Shown here in pieces: positions 33,730-44,715 of a DNA stretch of 64,000 nt. The notes under the pieces were generated by a model. It was not told the origin of the DNA. It searched no databases and was given only the letters and a program-made list of their open reading frames with translations. This DNA comes from Sipunculus nudus (Eukaryota; Annelida; Sipuncula; Golfingiida; Sipunculidae), in the NCBI GenBank assembly GCA_026874595.1, contig CM049313.1, positions 56,129,159-56,193,158 of the forward strand. Direction: 5' to 3'. Within the stretch, counting starts at the first letter, position 1, and the number at the start of each line of letters is the position of its first letter. A program made the position numbers and the translations under genes.

Positions 33730-35613
33730 AGATGTGTCGGTAAGACACGAATGCCCCCGCCTGGGGCAAATTAGAAACATTTGTTAAATTTTGTAAATTT
33801 TTTTTTAAGTTCAGGAGGTGTTGTATGGTCAAAAGTAGGTCAAGAAGGGCAAAATGCAAACTCGATCTGTAAAGGGTCATTATCAAGGAACACACCAAAA
33901 ATCAGGCCAGTATGCAGGCATTGGGAAAAAAAGTCCATACATAGGCATTTTTCATTAAAAATTTCTGTCTTTCATGAAATTTTCTATGTTCAGGACCTGT
34001 CATATGGTCAAAAATAGATTAACTGGGACGAAACGCGAACCCGACCTGTAAGTGGTCATTATGCGCCCACAGACCAAACATTGGGCCAGTATCTGTAAGC
34101 ATTGCATTGCGAAACTAGAATATTAGCAAAAGCTGGTAATCAGTTATAAATTTAAATTGAAGAGGTATGTACCATGTTTTATAACAATCCACCAAATGCT
34201 TCCTGAGAAATATCCCCCTAAGTTTTTTTTCTATACTAAGCTCTGTGACCTTGAAAAGTAGGTCAAGACCACCCATCTTTGAACCTGACCAAGATTTTGT
34301 AAATATGATGCAAAAGCACTGAAGTAATGAAGTTCCTTAGTTGAATACCTTTGGAGATATCCTGCACAAAGGCCAAAATTGAAAAATCCGATAAAATTTC
34401 ATTAAAAAATCAAAAATTGCAGGTGACGCCACCAAAATTGTGCAGCACGTACAGACCATCAGTCCCAATAATCATAGTAAGTTTTGTGAAAATCCACACA
34501 ATGGTTCCTGAGATATAAGCTCCTGAGTGTTTTATTATAATCAGCTCTAAAATGTAGAAAAAATGGGTCAAGGTCACCCATCTTCGAACTTAACCGAGAT
34601 TTTATCAATATACATCTTCACTGATGAAATAAAATTCCAACAGTGAATCCTTTTAGAGATATCCCGCTCACAAGGTAAAAGTTAACAGACGCGGAACGGA
34701 CGGACGGACGGACGGACACCTGACAGACAGATGGACGGATAGACGGACAGCTTGGGTGACAACAATAGCCCATCAGCCTATGAGCTGAGGGCTAAAAACG
34801 GCTGTACATGTACATTTGTCATGAATATTTATATTTTTCCTGAAATTTTCTATGTTTAGGAGCCGTAAAACAATCAAAAGTAGGTCAACCGGGACGAAAT
34901 GCGAACTCGATCTGTAACTGGTCATTATCTGCATACACACTAAAAATCAGGCCAATATCTGCAGGCATTGCGAAAAAAAGTCCGTACATGAGTATTTGTC
35001 ATGAAAATTTCTATTTTTCATGAAATTTTCTAAGTTAAGGAGCCGTAAATGGTCAAAAGTAGGTCAACCGAGACGAAATGCGAACTCGATCTGTAACTGG
35101 TCATTATCTGCCCACACACCAAAAATCAGGCCAATATCTGCAGGCATTGCGAAAAAAAGTCCGTACATGTGTATTTGTCATGAAAATTTCTATTTTTCAT
35201 GAAATTTTCGAAGTTAAGGAGCCGTAAAACGGTCAAAAGTAGGTCAACCGGGACGAAACGCAAACTCGATCTGTAACTCGTCATTATCTGCCCACACACC
35301 AAAAATCAGGCCAATATCTGCAGGCATTGCGAAAAAAAGTCCGTACATGTGTATATGTCATGAAAATTTCTATTTTTCATGAAATTTTCTAAGTTTAGGA
35401 GCTGTAAAACGGTCAAAAGTAGGTCAACCAGAACAAAACGCGAACTCGATCTGTAACTGGTCATTATCTGCCCACACACCAAAAATCAGGCCAATACCTG
35501 CAGGCATTGCGAAAAAAAAGTCCGTACAACTGTTTGATTTCGGAAGGAAGGAAGGACGGAATGACGGACATGGGTAAAACTATATGCCCCGGCCACTTTG
35601 TGGCGGGGGCATA
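33730..35613 (+). mobile_element. Pearl/HINE-like element, family II, with 180-bp tandem units
   Basis: The left cap holds two small hairpins (GTGTCGGTAAGACAC and TGCCCCCGCCTGGGGCA). The body is tandem ~180-base units (starts near 33811, 33991, 34861, 35041, 35222 and 35402) with blocks GGTCAAAAGTAGGTCAACC, CGAACTCGATCTGTAACTGG, CACACACCAAAAATCAGGCC and GCAGGCATTGCGAAAAAAAG. The right end has a (GGAA)n/(ACGG)-like block and a hairpin cap ATGCCCCGGCCAC...GTGGCGGGGGCAT ending at 35613. The last three units are nearly identical while the first two are diverged. One unit is split by a nested element (34115-34797). Confidence 0.82.
34115..34797 (-). mobile_element. Nested pearl/HINE-like element, family III
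   Basis: It splits a family II unit: the left flank stops at GCATTGCGAAA and the right flank resumes at AAAACGGCTGTACATG, consecutive in intact units. On the minus strand it begins with a hairpin-prone cap (TTAGCCCTCAGCTC...GATGGGCTA), then (GTCC)n ((ACGG)n at 34695-34718 on the plus strand), then two ~300-base units sharing a GAGATATCC(C/T)GC block and a GATTTTGTAAATAT-like block. So it is younger than the host element's unit array. No coding capacity. Confidence 0.75.
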
Positions 35614-35624
35614 AAAATACGTAA

Positions 35625-35775
35625 ACAATGGTTGAACCTGTCTGAAAAACCACCTGTCTATTAAGAACACCCTTAAGTGAACCAAAAGCATCCACATTGG
35701 TTATAACCGAACTGTCTAAAAGGACCACCTGTAGATTAAGACCACCTTTGCATGGCCAGTCCCTGCATGGTTCTC
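35625..35775. repeat. Short dispersed repeat with GTCTA...ACCACCTGT motifs
   Basis: Two diverged ~75-base units, each with (A/G)ACTGTCT(A/G)AAA and ACCACCTGT(C/A)(T/G)ATTAAGA. The motif style resembles the GACCAC-rich MITEs at 3630 and 14736, but no inverted termini were found. Confidence 0.4.
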
Positions 35776-37129
35776 TAATAAGAAAGAGATTCGAATTTGT
35801 TGCCACCGGGTTATTATAATACATCAGATATATTTAAGTGCAAGTGTCTTCTCACTCTTTGTGATGGAGGTGCAGGTAGTATTGTGCCGATCCAGGATAA
35901 ACAGTGCATTCCATACATTCGAAAGATATGCAGTGGGGAGTGGCAGGTATCATTCCTTTTAGTCAGCATGGTTAAGTTCTCTTTGGTTTGCACACAGAAA
36001 ACCAAGAATTTATACACTGAAGAGTACTGCAGGCAATACCATTGAAAAAATAATTTTTTAAACTAGAGCAGAGCAGTCATCTTAGATTTTGACGGGTTCT
36101 ATCCTCACTTTTGAGAGAGACACCCTCGCCAAATTTTCGAATTAACATTCAGAGAAAAGAAATCGATGGAATGTTTTTACCATTAGAGCTCATTTTGGAT
36201 GTCGTGTGACTAGTCTGAGAGAAAATTACATTTTAACCAAAAAGTCTTCGGTCATCTTATATTTTAAAAGTAATCACAATTTTGACATCAAATATTGATT
36301 CCATGACCCCATAAACCCATAATTAATATAATGCCAAACCATTGAAAAAAAAATTTTAAATGGCGAATAGCAGCCATTTTGGATTTCTAGCTCTCACGGG
36401 TTCCGCCCACAGGGACACCGTCTCTAAATGTTTTCGTCAACCTCCATAGAAGACAAATCCACTGAGACATTAAACGTTCGCTCTCCACGGTCACGATAAT
36501 TGCTCCAGGTGACCCAACTAACGCTGTTTAAAAAAGAGTTACAAACACACCGACTGAGCAACAGTCGAGAACACGTCAATTTCAGAATGTGCAAACAACA
36601 GATCACTGGTCTTTCGCACACAATGGATTGCATTCAAACAAAATTACTTACAGGGGCGTGTTAAGAGGTGTCGCAATAGGCGCGCGCAACACCAACCCCC
36701 CTCTCCCCCCCCCCCCCCCCCCCAAAAAAAAAAAAAAATTAGTTCAACAAATCTGCACTCAATTTCGAAAATTGTCAGGGCGTGCCGAAACCAGTTGCTG
36801 CAAAATAAGCTCACAGAGTCGTATTTGTAAGGCCCACGCCCTAGTTAAATCTAGTTTTAACCTAAGTAACGGCACAGGATGACACCCTTAGGTGGTAATG
36901 ATGGACCAAACAAAATCCTCATTGGAAACTTCTGCTCACGCATGGGACATATCGTGTTATGCATGGAGCACGACAGTCATGACGGTTATAGCCAATAGAT
37001 ACCGGTTCCCATTTCTGTGATTGGTTCAGGTAACGTCAGTGTGTGATGTTCAGTCCCGCCGTGGTTTATTTAACTTAAAGCAGGCCTTATGAAAGGTGGG
37101 GTCAACAGGCACAAGGTACCGGAACCGAA
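35776..37129. other. Intergenic sequence with poly-C/poly-A tract
   Basis: Near 36652 the sequence GGGGCGTGTTAAGAGG is followed by a poly-C run (about 36700-36723) and a poly-A run to 36738, probably one end of a C-tract element like those at 25.6 and 38.7 kb. No convincing exon. Confidence 0.45.
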
Positions 37130-38000
37130 CGGTAACACGGGGGCCCAAATCGACCAGCAATTTTCTATACACCAGGAAAATCTGTTTGGAAATGTTCAAG
37201 TCTCATATAGATTTTATTTAAGCTCATATGAATTTTAGTTAGGAGACCAAGCGAGGCTCCGGGTCGGTAAGGTGTGTCTTATATAGGACGAAAGGAATGC
37301 ACATCATATTTGCTATTTGAGAACCAAGTGTACTGAGATTTTACTCCATACTGAGGGGCCTATATTAAAGGACCCGTATCGGCCAGGAATTTCCTATAGG
37401 ACCCATTGAAATGTTTGAAAATGTAGAAGTCTCAGTAAGTGTTATTTTAACCTAGGAATTCACAATCAGGCATAAGATGTTTGAGGCACGTGTTTGACGA
37501 AATGTAAATATAGTTTCTAAGAGTGAGGGATCCAAAGGGGCCTGGGCCCGTCAGGAGTTTACAATGTGAAGAACACCAGAAATATTTGAAAATGAGAAAA
37601 TCTCTTCAGGGTTTTCTGTTAACTTTCATTTATTTAGCTGCCATCAGGACGTCTCAATCAGGCCCGGCTCGGGCTTTGTCTCTTTTAGGGCTCAGTTAAA
37701 CGCTTAATTGTTAATTCGGAACTTTGTGTTTTCTCTTTGGTTTTAGCTTATAGTTAAATCAGAAGTGATCAGAAGGGCCTATCGGACTCCGAGGCCCAGG
37801 AGTTCCCAAGGGCACAAGAACAGACTTAACGATTAAGTCTCATATTTAAGTCTCTCATTTGTCTTAAATATCATTAGCAAGTTTATATTAGTTTTAACCC
37901 GTTGGGTCCAAAGGGCTTTGATGGGCCATGAGTTCTTAAGGCCTATTAAAATGCATGGAAATCGTAATCTTTCGTTCCTGAAGTACATCCGGAAGTATTT
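37130..38000 (+). repeat. Highly diverged long tandem repeat, about five units
   Basis: A block close to GGCCAGGAATTTCCTATA, then CAC(C)A(G/T)(A/T)GAAATGTTTG, then AAGTCTC, recurs near 37152, 37379, 37546, 37785 and 37922 at irregular spacing (133-244 bases). Each is followed by a related AT-rich segment. Units are strongly diverged and indel-rich, implying an old array. No gene. Confidence 0.55.
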
Positions 38001-38675
38001 TTTCCCATTTATTCATTTATTCTGTTTTAAGTATAGTTCAGGTATAAATGTAGGTTAGATGCTTTTGCTGAGTGTTCATGAATATAATTATTCAAGGAAC
38101 CAAATTTTATTATTGATTCAAGCTGAATATAAAACGATTTAGTGGAGAGGCCTCTTTCATTTTATTTATTTTTTTTTATTTATCTTTGTGCTTTTCTTTG
38201 TGTGCGCGTGGGTGGATGGGGGTTCACCTTTTTTTTGTTTATAAATCCTGTGCTCAGTATATCGTTTATAGATCCCGTGCTTAATATATTGTCAATTATC
38301 AACTAATCACGAACCAGTATAGCTTTCTATTATTGTGACAAACCAAGTACATGTATATGAATGCGTTTGAGATGCAAATATTAATTATTCCATTGATACC
38401 AGCAAATGTAGGTCTGGTCTTATTTATTACTTAGCGTTTTGATAATACACGGCGAATGTCCCCAGAAAGTGAAAATCCATCAATCTGTTCGGTGGAATAT
38501 GATGCAAGCTGATATATAAAAAATATGAGCTATTTTGTATTAAAAAAGAAAATGTAATCACAGAATCACAGTTTTTACCTAGTGTTTGTGCCTATGTACA
38601 GCTTGTATACATGTTTTGAATGAAAAGAACAAAATGTCCAATATAAATAATGTCAGGTATGGTGGACCAGAATCC
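38001..38675. other. Intergenic sequence, nothing recognised
   Basis: AT-rich DNA with no exon or element end found. Confidence 0.4.
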
Positions 38676-38815
38676 AGGGGGGTATATAGATAATAGTGCG
38701 ACTGTCGACTGTCTCAGCCGAAGGGGTGTATGGGGGGGGGTACAATTTCAGAATATTTTCGGTCGTGAACCCCCTCCCCCTCCCCCCCGCTAAAATCCTG
38801 CGCACGCCCTTGACT
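38676..38815. mobile_element. Short C/G-tract element
   Basis: GAATCCAGGGGGG on the left and CCCCCTCCCCCTCCCCCCC followed by AAAATCCTGCGCACGCCC on the right, with a GGGGGGGG run between, in opposite orientations. This fits the family of short elements with C/G runs inside GGATCC- or GGCG-type caps seen elsewhere in the window. Confidence 0.4.
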
Positions 38816-39894
38816 TAAACATATATTTTATATGCACTGGTAAATTCTTTTTCAAGCGGTTATATTGTAATACGTTCTGTCGATCATTATATAAATATAT
38901 ATAGGTTACAGTAAAAGTGTGTAACTAGGGATTTTGTGAAATCCCTAAACTTTCAGGGAATTCGTGAATTTCACTTAGGGATTTCTTAAAATCACTAAAA
39001 ATTCAAGGGATTTCGTGAGATCCCTGAAATATTGCTCTAGTTATTTCGTGAAATCCCTGAATGTATTTTCATTGAAGGCCGATCCTTCACTATTTCTGCG
39101 ACTGGGCTTAATTATTGTTTATCATGTTACATATAGTGACACAATGAAAATTTATACAGATCAGTTAATTTCAAACACTTAATTCTGGACTGTACAGGAT
39201 ATGCACAGAGAGGGATAGATGGTGTGTATATAATCAAAGCCATGTACCACATGGTAAGTCTGCCATTCCTTAACAATAATGCTAATGAAAAAAAAATCAA
39301 TAAATAAATAAAAATAATAATATTGTTAACCCGTCACCTGATCCTCCTGCAGTTATCATAAAATATCAGGGAAGAATAGATTAATAAACGATTATTCATA
39401 ATGGATGTGTTCAGCACTTATTACTCTTAGCTGTCCTTTAACGATCCTTTAATCTTTGGTCTATCTGGCAAACTTGAACATTTCATTTTAGGCCTGTCAA
39501 ATAGTTTTTCTTACTTGAGTACAGCTGTTGGAACAAGTGTTAATGAAATTAGTATTTTTATTGTCATTTATGTAAAATCTAATATTTTTAAAAATTACGA
39601 CTCCGGGAAGAAGAAAAACGTAAAATTTTCATATTTCCCATCTGTTGATTTTGGTAGAATTTTACTTTGTCAAACTACATACCTTGCGAAAATGCATTGT
39701 GCTACCAGAAATTCTGTTTGCAATTTTTTTTTTTTACCTTATGTCTTTATTCTGGCTAAATCTCCTGGCCTATATAGCCTCTACAGTCTACATTAAGATG
39801 TCTAAATTTGTAATATAAAAATTATTCTCATAACCGAAAAATCAGTTTTAAGCAAGTAAAACAAAATATAGTGAAAATATTGATATTTGACAAC

Positions 39895-39968
39895 AGAATC
39901 AGCGCAATATGCGATTCACCGTATATCGTGGTATACCAATATATCGATAATATCGCACAGCCCTAATA
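39895..39968 (-). repeat. Fragment of an ATCG-rich interspersed repeat
   Basis: On the minus strand it begins TAGGGCTGTGCGATATTATC and continues with several ATATCG-type steps. The start resembles one end of hAT-like non-autonomous elements, but no opposite end was found. Confidence 0.4.
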
Positions 39969-39981
39969 GTCACTGCTTATA

Positions 39982-40440
39982 TCATAGAAATGTTTTGTTC
40001 AAAGCGTAACATTGCCAATTCTTAATTTGACAAGTCAGACTGCTATGACACTTGCTAATACAAAGTCTCTTTGCTTTATGGCATGTGCACCGGTTTGTCT
40101 GACACTGTTTCTTGCCTTTGCGGCAGTCGCAGCGGAAGAACCCTTGTCCGCCAAAAGTCTTGAGGCCTTGGCGCATCGAAATGTTACATTTTCTGTTTAC
40201 ATCAGATTCACTCAAGAGTCCCTTGGGACAGATGTAAAATTGGTTCCTAGAATATTTAGTGCTCAGAGTTCCAGCCTACACTACAATTCTGCATGTACAT
40301 GTCATGTTCGTCCGATCTAGAATAACTCCTACACAAGTATGTTTCTGGGATCACCTCTACCCCTGTCACCAACTGGAATTGGAACAGCAACATTTTATCC
40401 CACTTCACCAGCAGTAAATGGCTGTCATTTGGAGCCAAAC
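39982..40440 (-). pseudogene. Broken integrase C-terminal fragment with cysteine-rich tail (KRBA2-like/Ginger-like)
   Basis: Minus strand. The upstream piece reads NVAVPIPVGDRGRGDPRNIL, like the region after the integrase core in Ginger/gypsy-type proteins. A frameshift leads to GVILDRTN, an in-frame stop follows, then AGTLSTKYSRNQFYIC, then SESDVNRKCNISMRQ. A cysteine/histidine-rich tail follows: GGQGFFRCDCRKGKKQC, QTNRCTCHKAK, LCISKCHSSLTC. The order and motifs match the C-terminus of proteins annotated in invertebrates as KRAB-A domain-containing protein 2-like, which derive from transposon integrases (from memory). The catalytic DDE core is absent, and at least one frameshift and two stops make it inactive. 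Confidence 0.7.
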
Positions 40441-40619
40441 ATTAAAGTACTCGGTGGACTGTGAACTATTCAGTATGAAATGTTATGGATACCATAATCA
40501 GGATCAATATTATGCCTATTCTTTCACATTATCAGTTCAGTTTTGCTTAATACAAAGATTTCTCAGAAAAAAACCCATCCCATCACACAGTCTTATTTCC
40601 TCGAATACGGCTGTTTAAC

Positions 40620-41010
40620 ACCTTGTTATGACTGTACGTGTTGGTAAACACAGTCAACGTGTGTCTGTTTACCATAAAAAGGCCGCGTGACCGGAGGTAC
40701 GATTAAGAGGGGCAACACGCGGTGTTTCAGCCAGCGGGAACATGTTTTACATTTTTTTGGCAAAGTCAGTCCGGGCATCTCATGATTGACACGTGTCGTG
40801 GCTCATCGCTGAAAACGGCCCCACGCACTGTGTTTATGTTGACACCTGCCATCGCGCCCGGTCCACTGTTTTCAACACTCATTTACAGGACTAAGCAAAC
40901 GGTTTCAAGGCAATATTTTGGCAAGTACATATTTATTTTTAAGGGAAAAAGCTATTTTTGGTGTTAACTCAACAAGCTTTATAGGTGATTGGGCCCCTTT
41001 AAGAACTATA
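40620..41010 (-). repeat. GC-richer insert ending in GGGGCCCAATCACCTATA
   Basis: More GC-rich than its surroundings. Its right end on the minus strand reads AAAGGGGCCCAATCACCTAT, the same block as at 59072-59092 on the plus strand, so this is a member of a dispersed family. A TGGTAAACA...TGTTTACCA inverted repeat lies at about 40640-40674. It sits where the missing integrase core would be, so it may have inserted there. Confidence 0.45.
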
Positions 41011-41134
41011 TCTGTGAAACAGCAAACCATGACTTTAATCTCTTTGTAGTACCTAAAAAAAGAGTGAAATGATAAGAATATGGATATGATAATACTCCAT
41101 GATCATCAAGTCTTAAAATTTCATTGAAACCCAT

Positions 41135-41400
41135 CCAGTTAGATTGTGTTAAATAAAAGAACTGAAATGTTATGAATATGGGTAGATTGTTTTAAATAAA
41201 GTTACTTAAATATTATTGATATGAGTAAGACTGTGTAAAATAAAATTACTAAAATGTTATGAATATGAGTAAGATTGTGTTAAAAAAAGGTAATGAAAAG
41301 TTATGAATATTAGTAAGATTGTGTTGAATAAAGGTACTGAAATGTTATTGATATGAGAAAGATTGTAAAATATATGTACTGAAATATTATGAATATGATA
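41135..41400. repeat. 43-bp tandem repeat, about six copies
   Basis: Units with consensus AGATTGTGTTAAATAAAGGT then ACTGAAATGTTATGAATATGAGT, 43 bases, with several substitutions per unit. It lies inside the terminal-inverted-repeat element at 38904-41620. Confidence 0.8.
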
Positions 41401-41620
41401 ATGATAACTCAGACTCTGACAAGATTTAATTACACAAATTCCCTGAAATCCATTCAGTAAGATTGTGTAAAATTAAGATACTATTTTCAGGAATTACATG
41501 AAATTCCTAGAATTTTTAGTGATTTCATTAAATCCCCTTAGTGAAACAAGGATTTCACGAATTCCCTGAAAGTTTGAGGGATTTCGCGATATCCTTAGTT
41601 ACACACTTTTACTGTCACAC

Positions 41621-41654
<34 letters not shown>

Positions 41655-42140
41655 TTAATATAAAGATCTAGGCTCTATCTGAAATTTCTCATGTGTATTA
41701 AGTCAGATTAGAAGTACCTGTAAACATTTGTGTCATTTCTGTTATATTTTGCTTCACAGTATAGAAATTAGACAATTTTTATTGCGATCGCCATATTAAA
41801 AACTAAGGCGAAAATCGGTGTCAGTTTCTGGTACATATATTGTGAAGAGTCACCAAATTTAATGCTTGTATCACCACTTAAACTAGTATTTCCCTTCTTT
41901 CATAGCGACTTGTTTGTTGAGAAATGTTGAGCGATACCCTCTACAAAATGAGTACCCCGGAATAAATCCTGTCTTACACCCCAACCCCATCCCCCCAACT
42001 TTATGGCAGAGGGGACACCCCCCCCCCCCCCATAAAACATAATCTAAACTAACATGTATTTTTTACTTTTATAACGAATTTTTTTTTCTTATAGGAAGAT
42101 TTTGCAGGCTTTAAGGCCAATTTTATCCTATATAATGATA

Positions 42141-42148
<8 letters not shown>
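41621..42148. other. Intergenic sequence with (TG)n and a poly-C run
   Basis: A (TG)n tract follows the TIR element at about 41632-41655, and a poly-C run lies at about 42010-42025. No exon recognised. Confidence 0.45.
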
Positions 42149-42190
<42 letters not shown>

Positions 42191-42208
42191 GGACGGACGG
42201 ACGGACGG
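42149..42208. repeat. (GA)n then (GGAC)n microsatellite
   Basis: About 40 bases of pure (AG)n run into five GGAC (ACGG-type) repeats at 42189-42208. An ACGG run is a hallmark of pearl-like elements, but no tandem core is attached here. Confidence 0.9.
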
Positions 42209-42267
42209 AAAGGGAGGGGGGAAATACAGGGAGGGACAGTTTGAAATTAATACAGACAACGTCTTAC

Positions 42268-42700
42268 CTTCCTGAACTTGATATTCCAGCTTCAGCCCAC
42301 CATACTGTACTGAACAGTTTACCTATACTTCGAGAAAGAAACAGTTGGGCAGCTGGCCGCCCACGGTAGTCCTGTGTGCTGGGACAGATGCTGGCGTTGT
42401 CGCTAATGTATCCGGCGTTCTGTGACAGCCTTGGTCCTTCCTGCCGGCATTGGACAGACAGGCGGATAGCAGACGTGGCACATATGATCTCCTGAACTGA
42501 TCACGCGCGCTCAGCGTCTCTGTTTGATGTCCCTCTTCCGGATTACCTTCTCCCAACAATAGTTGGGTAACGACGAAACAATGGCCAGGTATGAAATACT
42601 CGTTAAACAGAAGTCTGAGGTCCGACAGCCATATCCTCATACGACGCCGCTCAGTGAAATAAAACCAAATAATGTTATCAGACGGAATCCACAAAATCCT
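42268..42700 (-). other. Possible minus-strand 5' exon with a strong splice donor
   Basis: A GC- and CpG-richer island in AT-rich DNA. On the minus strand it ends at CAGGAAG|GTAAGAC (last exon base 42268), a near-consensus 5' splice site. A long open frame (42694-42323) has no recognisable domain and stops 55 bases before the donor; another frame is open from about 42485 through the donor. So this might be a 5' UTR exon or a short coding start, but the frame is uncertain and it may be chance. Confidence 0.25.
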
Positions 42701-43439
42701 GCTAACTGAAAACTAAATTATCTCCGGACATGACCTGCCTATTACATGCTCGTTATTTCTAAATTTATATTCCTTCTAGGCTAAAGTCTGGGATACATAT
42801 GTCAATGAAGATTACTTTGCTTTTAGATAAGTGTCGCTAGTATCTCTTTTACGTAAAACTGAAACTGTAGTTTTAACCTCTGTTCTAAAGAATTCTATGA
42901 TTCAAAGTACTCTATTTGAAAGAAAGATTTAGAATCGCGGAAAATATGTTATTTACTTGTATGTTCCATGCTATCGCAGTGTTGCTTTGTGTTATTTCCA
43001 GGAAAAACACAAGCAGAGAATAAACTAAACTGCGAGTTTTAGCAATTTTTGTTGCCTTGAAACTTATAACAGTACAAAAAAAGCAAGTTTATAGTTGAGG
43101 CTTTAATAAAAATGTTCACAAAAGCGCCGCTTCTCTTTTCATAATCAATATTTTATCTTGAATTACCAAAAGGTCCATGGTATTTATGTTATTAATGATA
43201 ATTAATATACACTTGCCTCAAAATTATCAAAGGAGTTAAATTAAACTACAGTCGCTTGAATCCACATTTTATGGAAAATGGAAAGAAAGCTATACCGCAT
43301 AGAACAGATCGGTGTTTTGGGTACCTGTTTAATGATACACGCCATCTCCGTACGTCAGGCACGACTATATATACTCATTTGGTGCACAGTTCCTTCCATT
43401 TATCGATATAATTACGCCCACAAATAGGGATTCAATAAT
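42701..43439. other. Intergenic sequence, nothing recognised
   Basis: AT-rich DNA without a recognisable gene or element. Confidence 0.4.
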
Positions 43440-43702
43440 TTATATTTATATTAGTAGTAGTAGCAGAAGTAGTAGTTTATTAGTAGTAGAAGTTTATTAT
43501 TATATGACTAATACTAGTAGCAGTAGTAATACCAGTACATGTAGTGTATGTAGTTTTCCTTTTATTGTTATCATAAGTAGTAGTAGCAGTAATAGTAGAA
43601 GTATTAGTAGTTATTAATTTATTTATTATAATTATAATTATAATTAATTACTATTATTATTATCACTGTAATAATAATAATTATTATTATTATTATTATT
43701 AT
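43440..43702. repeat. Imperfect trinucleotide microsatellite (TAG)n / (TTA)n
   Basis: Runs of AGT/TAG with CAG interruptions, passing into TTA/AAT repeats ending near 43702. Confidence 0.85.
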
Positions 43703-44634
43703 ATACAAGTATAAAACTAGCTCTTGTTGACGAAACTGGAAAGAAGGAACAGAAGGCCTTGATTGATATATGAAGTGTGGGTGGGTTGTTGGTGTGTGCA
43801 GCGATCATGACAAAGCAAATATGTTTCAACATTCATACCATTTCATAAACTTTATAAAGTTAGCATAGGTAAAAAGGTGTCAGTGACAATCACTTAATTA
43901 CATTTAATTATGTAACAAATTTACTCCGGTAATCATATTATCTGCTTCGACAGTGAATTAATTGTGAAAGTAGAAAACAGAGAAAAAGAAATGGACTTTG
44001 CAAGTAATTAGGAAATTTAGCTGGAAGACACCGTTAAATGATTAAATGACACAGAATATTCACATAGCGCGTAAGATAACTAATTAGATCTATCAGGCTG
44101 TCTAACACTTAAATGCATTTTTTATTATTTATTACCATGCAAAAAAATGTATCAGCTTTCTGTGTGGGAACCTGGAGTGGATTTAACCATAAAAAAAATT
44201 ACAGTAATCACATTTGCCCATAATAATATATTTTCTTTCTCCTGAACCACATGTATTCCTTTTCTCACCAATTGCTTCAAGTCTTCAGTGAACATTATTC
44301 GGAGATGGAAAAAAAAACTACTCTGTCTTTCTCATTGGCGTGTAGATAATGTGTACAATTTACTACCATGGCCCTGGGATGAGGGATGAAAAAAATTGTC
44401 TTAGGATCTGCTTGAGAACAGGGCTGAAGGACCCATGTATGTCATATCGGACCTGATAAGCTACCTTTACCTGGCGAGCGGTATGCGGATTTCGGCGACT
44501 AGGGTATTTGCTTCGAAACGATAAAAACACTGTGGTATGATGTCAAAACCTGCTAGATCCGATAAACCAGGTCCATTGGGCTCTAAACCATGCAGTTCTA
44601 TTTGTTTCGAAAAAAATTAATAAAGAATGTCCTG
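43703..44634. other. Intergenic sequence, nothing recognised
   Basis: AT-rich DNA with no convincing exon. Confidence 0.4.
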
Positions 44635-44642
44635 GTATAGAT

Positions 44643-44647
<5 letters not shown>

Positions 44648-44715
<68 letters not shown>

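Larger units (their letters stand above)
38904..41620. mobile_element. DNA transposon remnant with ~130-bp terminal inverted repeats
   Basis: The left end (38904-39035) and right end (41485-41620) are inverted copies. Left: TTACAGTAAAAGTGTGTAAC then TAGGGATTTTGTGAAATCCC; right, reversed: TGACAGTAAAAGTGTGTAAC then TAAGGATATCGCGAAATCCC. Each repeat is built of several hairpin-like modules of the form AGGGATTTCGTGAAATCCCT. Both ends abut (AT)n tracts, so a target duplication cannot be read. Inside lies a broken integrase C-terminal fragment on the minus strand (39982-40440), plus other repeats. Integrase with TIRs suggests a Ginger-like cut-and-paste element; the pairing of TIRs with that fragment is an inference. 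Confidence 0.7.

Noticed and set aside
35464-35824. Minus-strand frames of 77 and 112 codons
   Set aside because: They start in the 180-base tandem unit of the family II element and run over its end; no domain.
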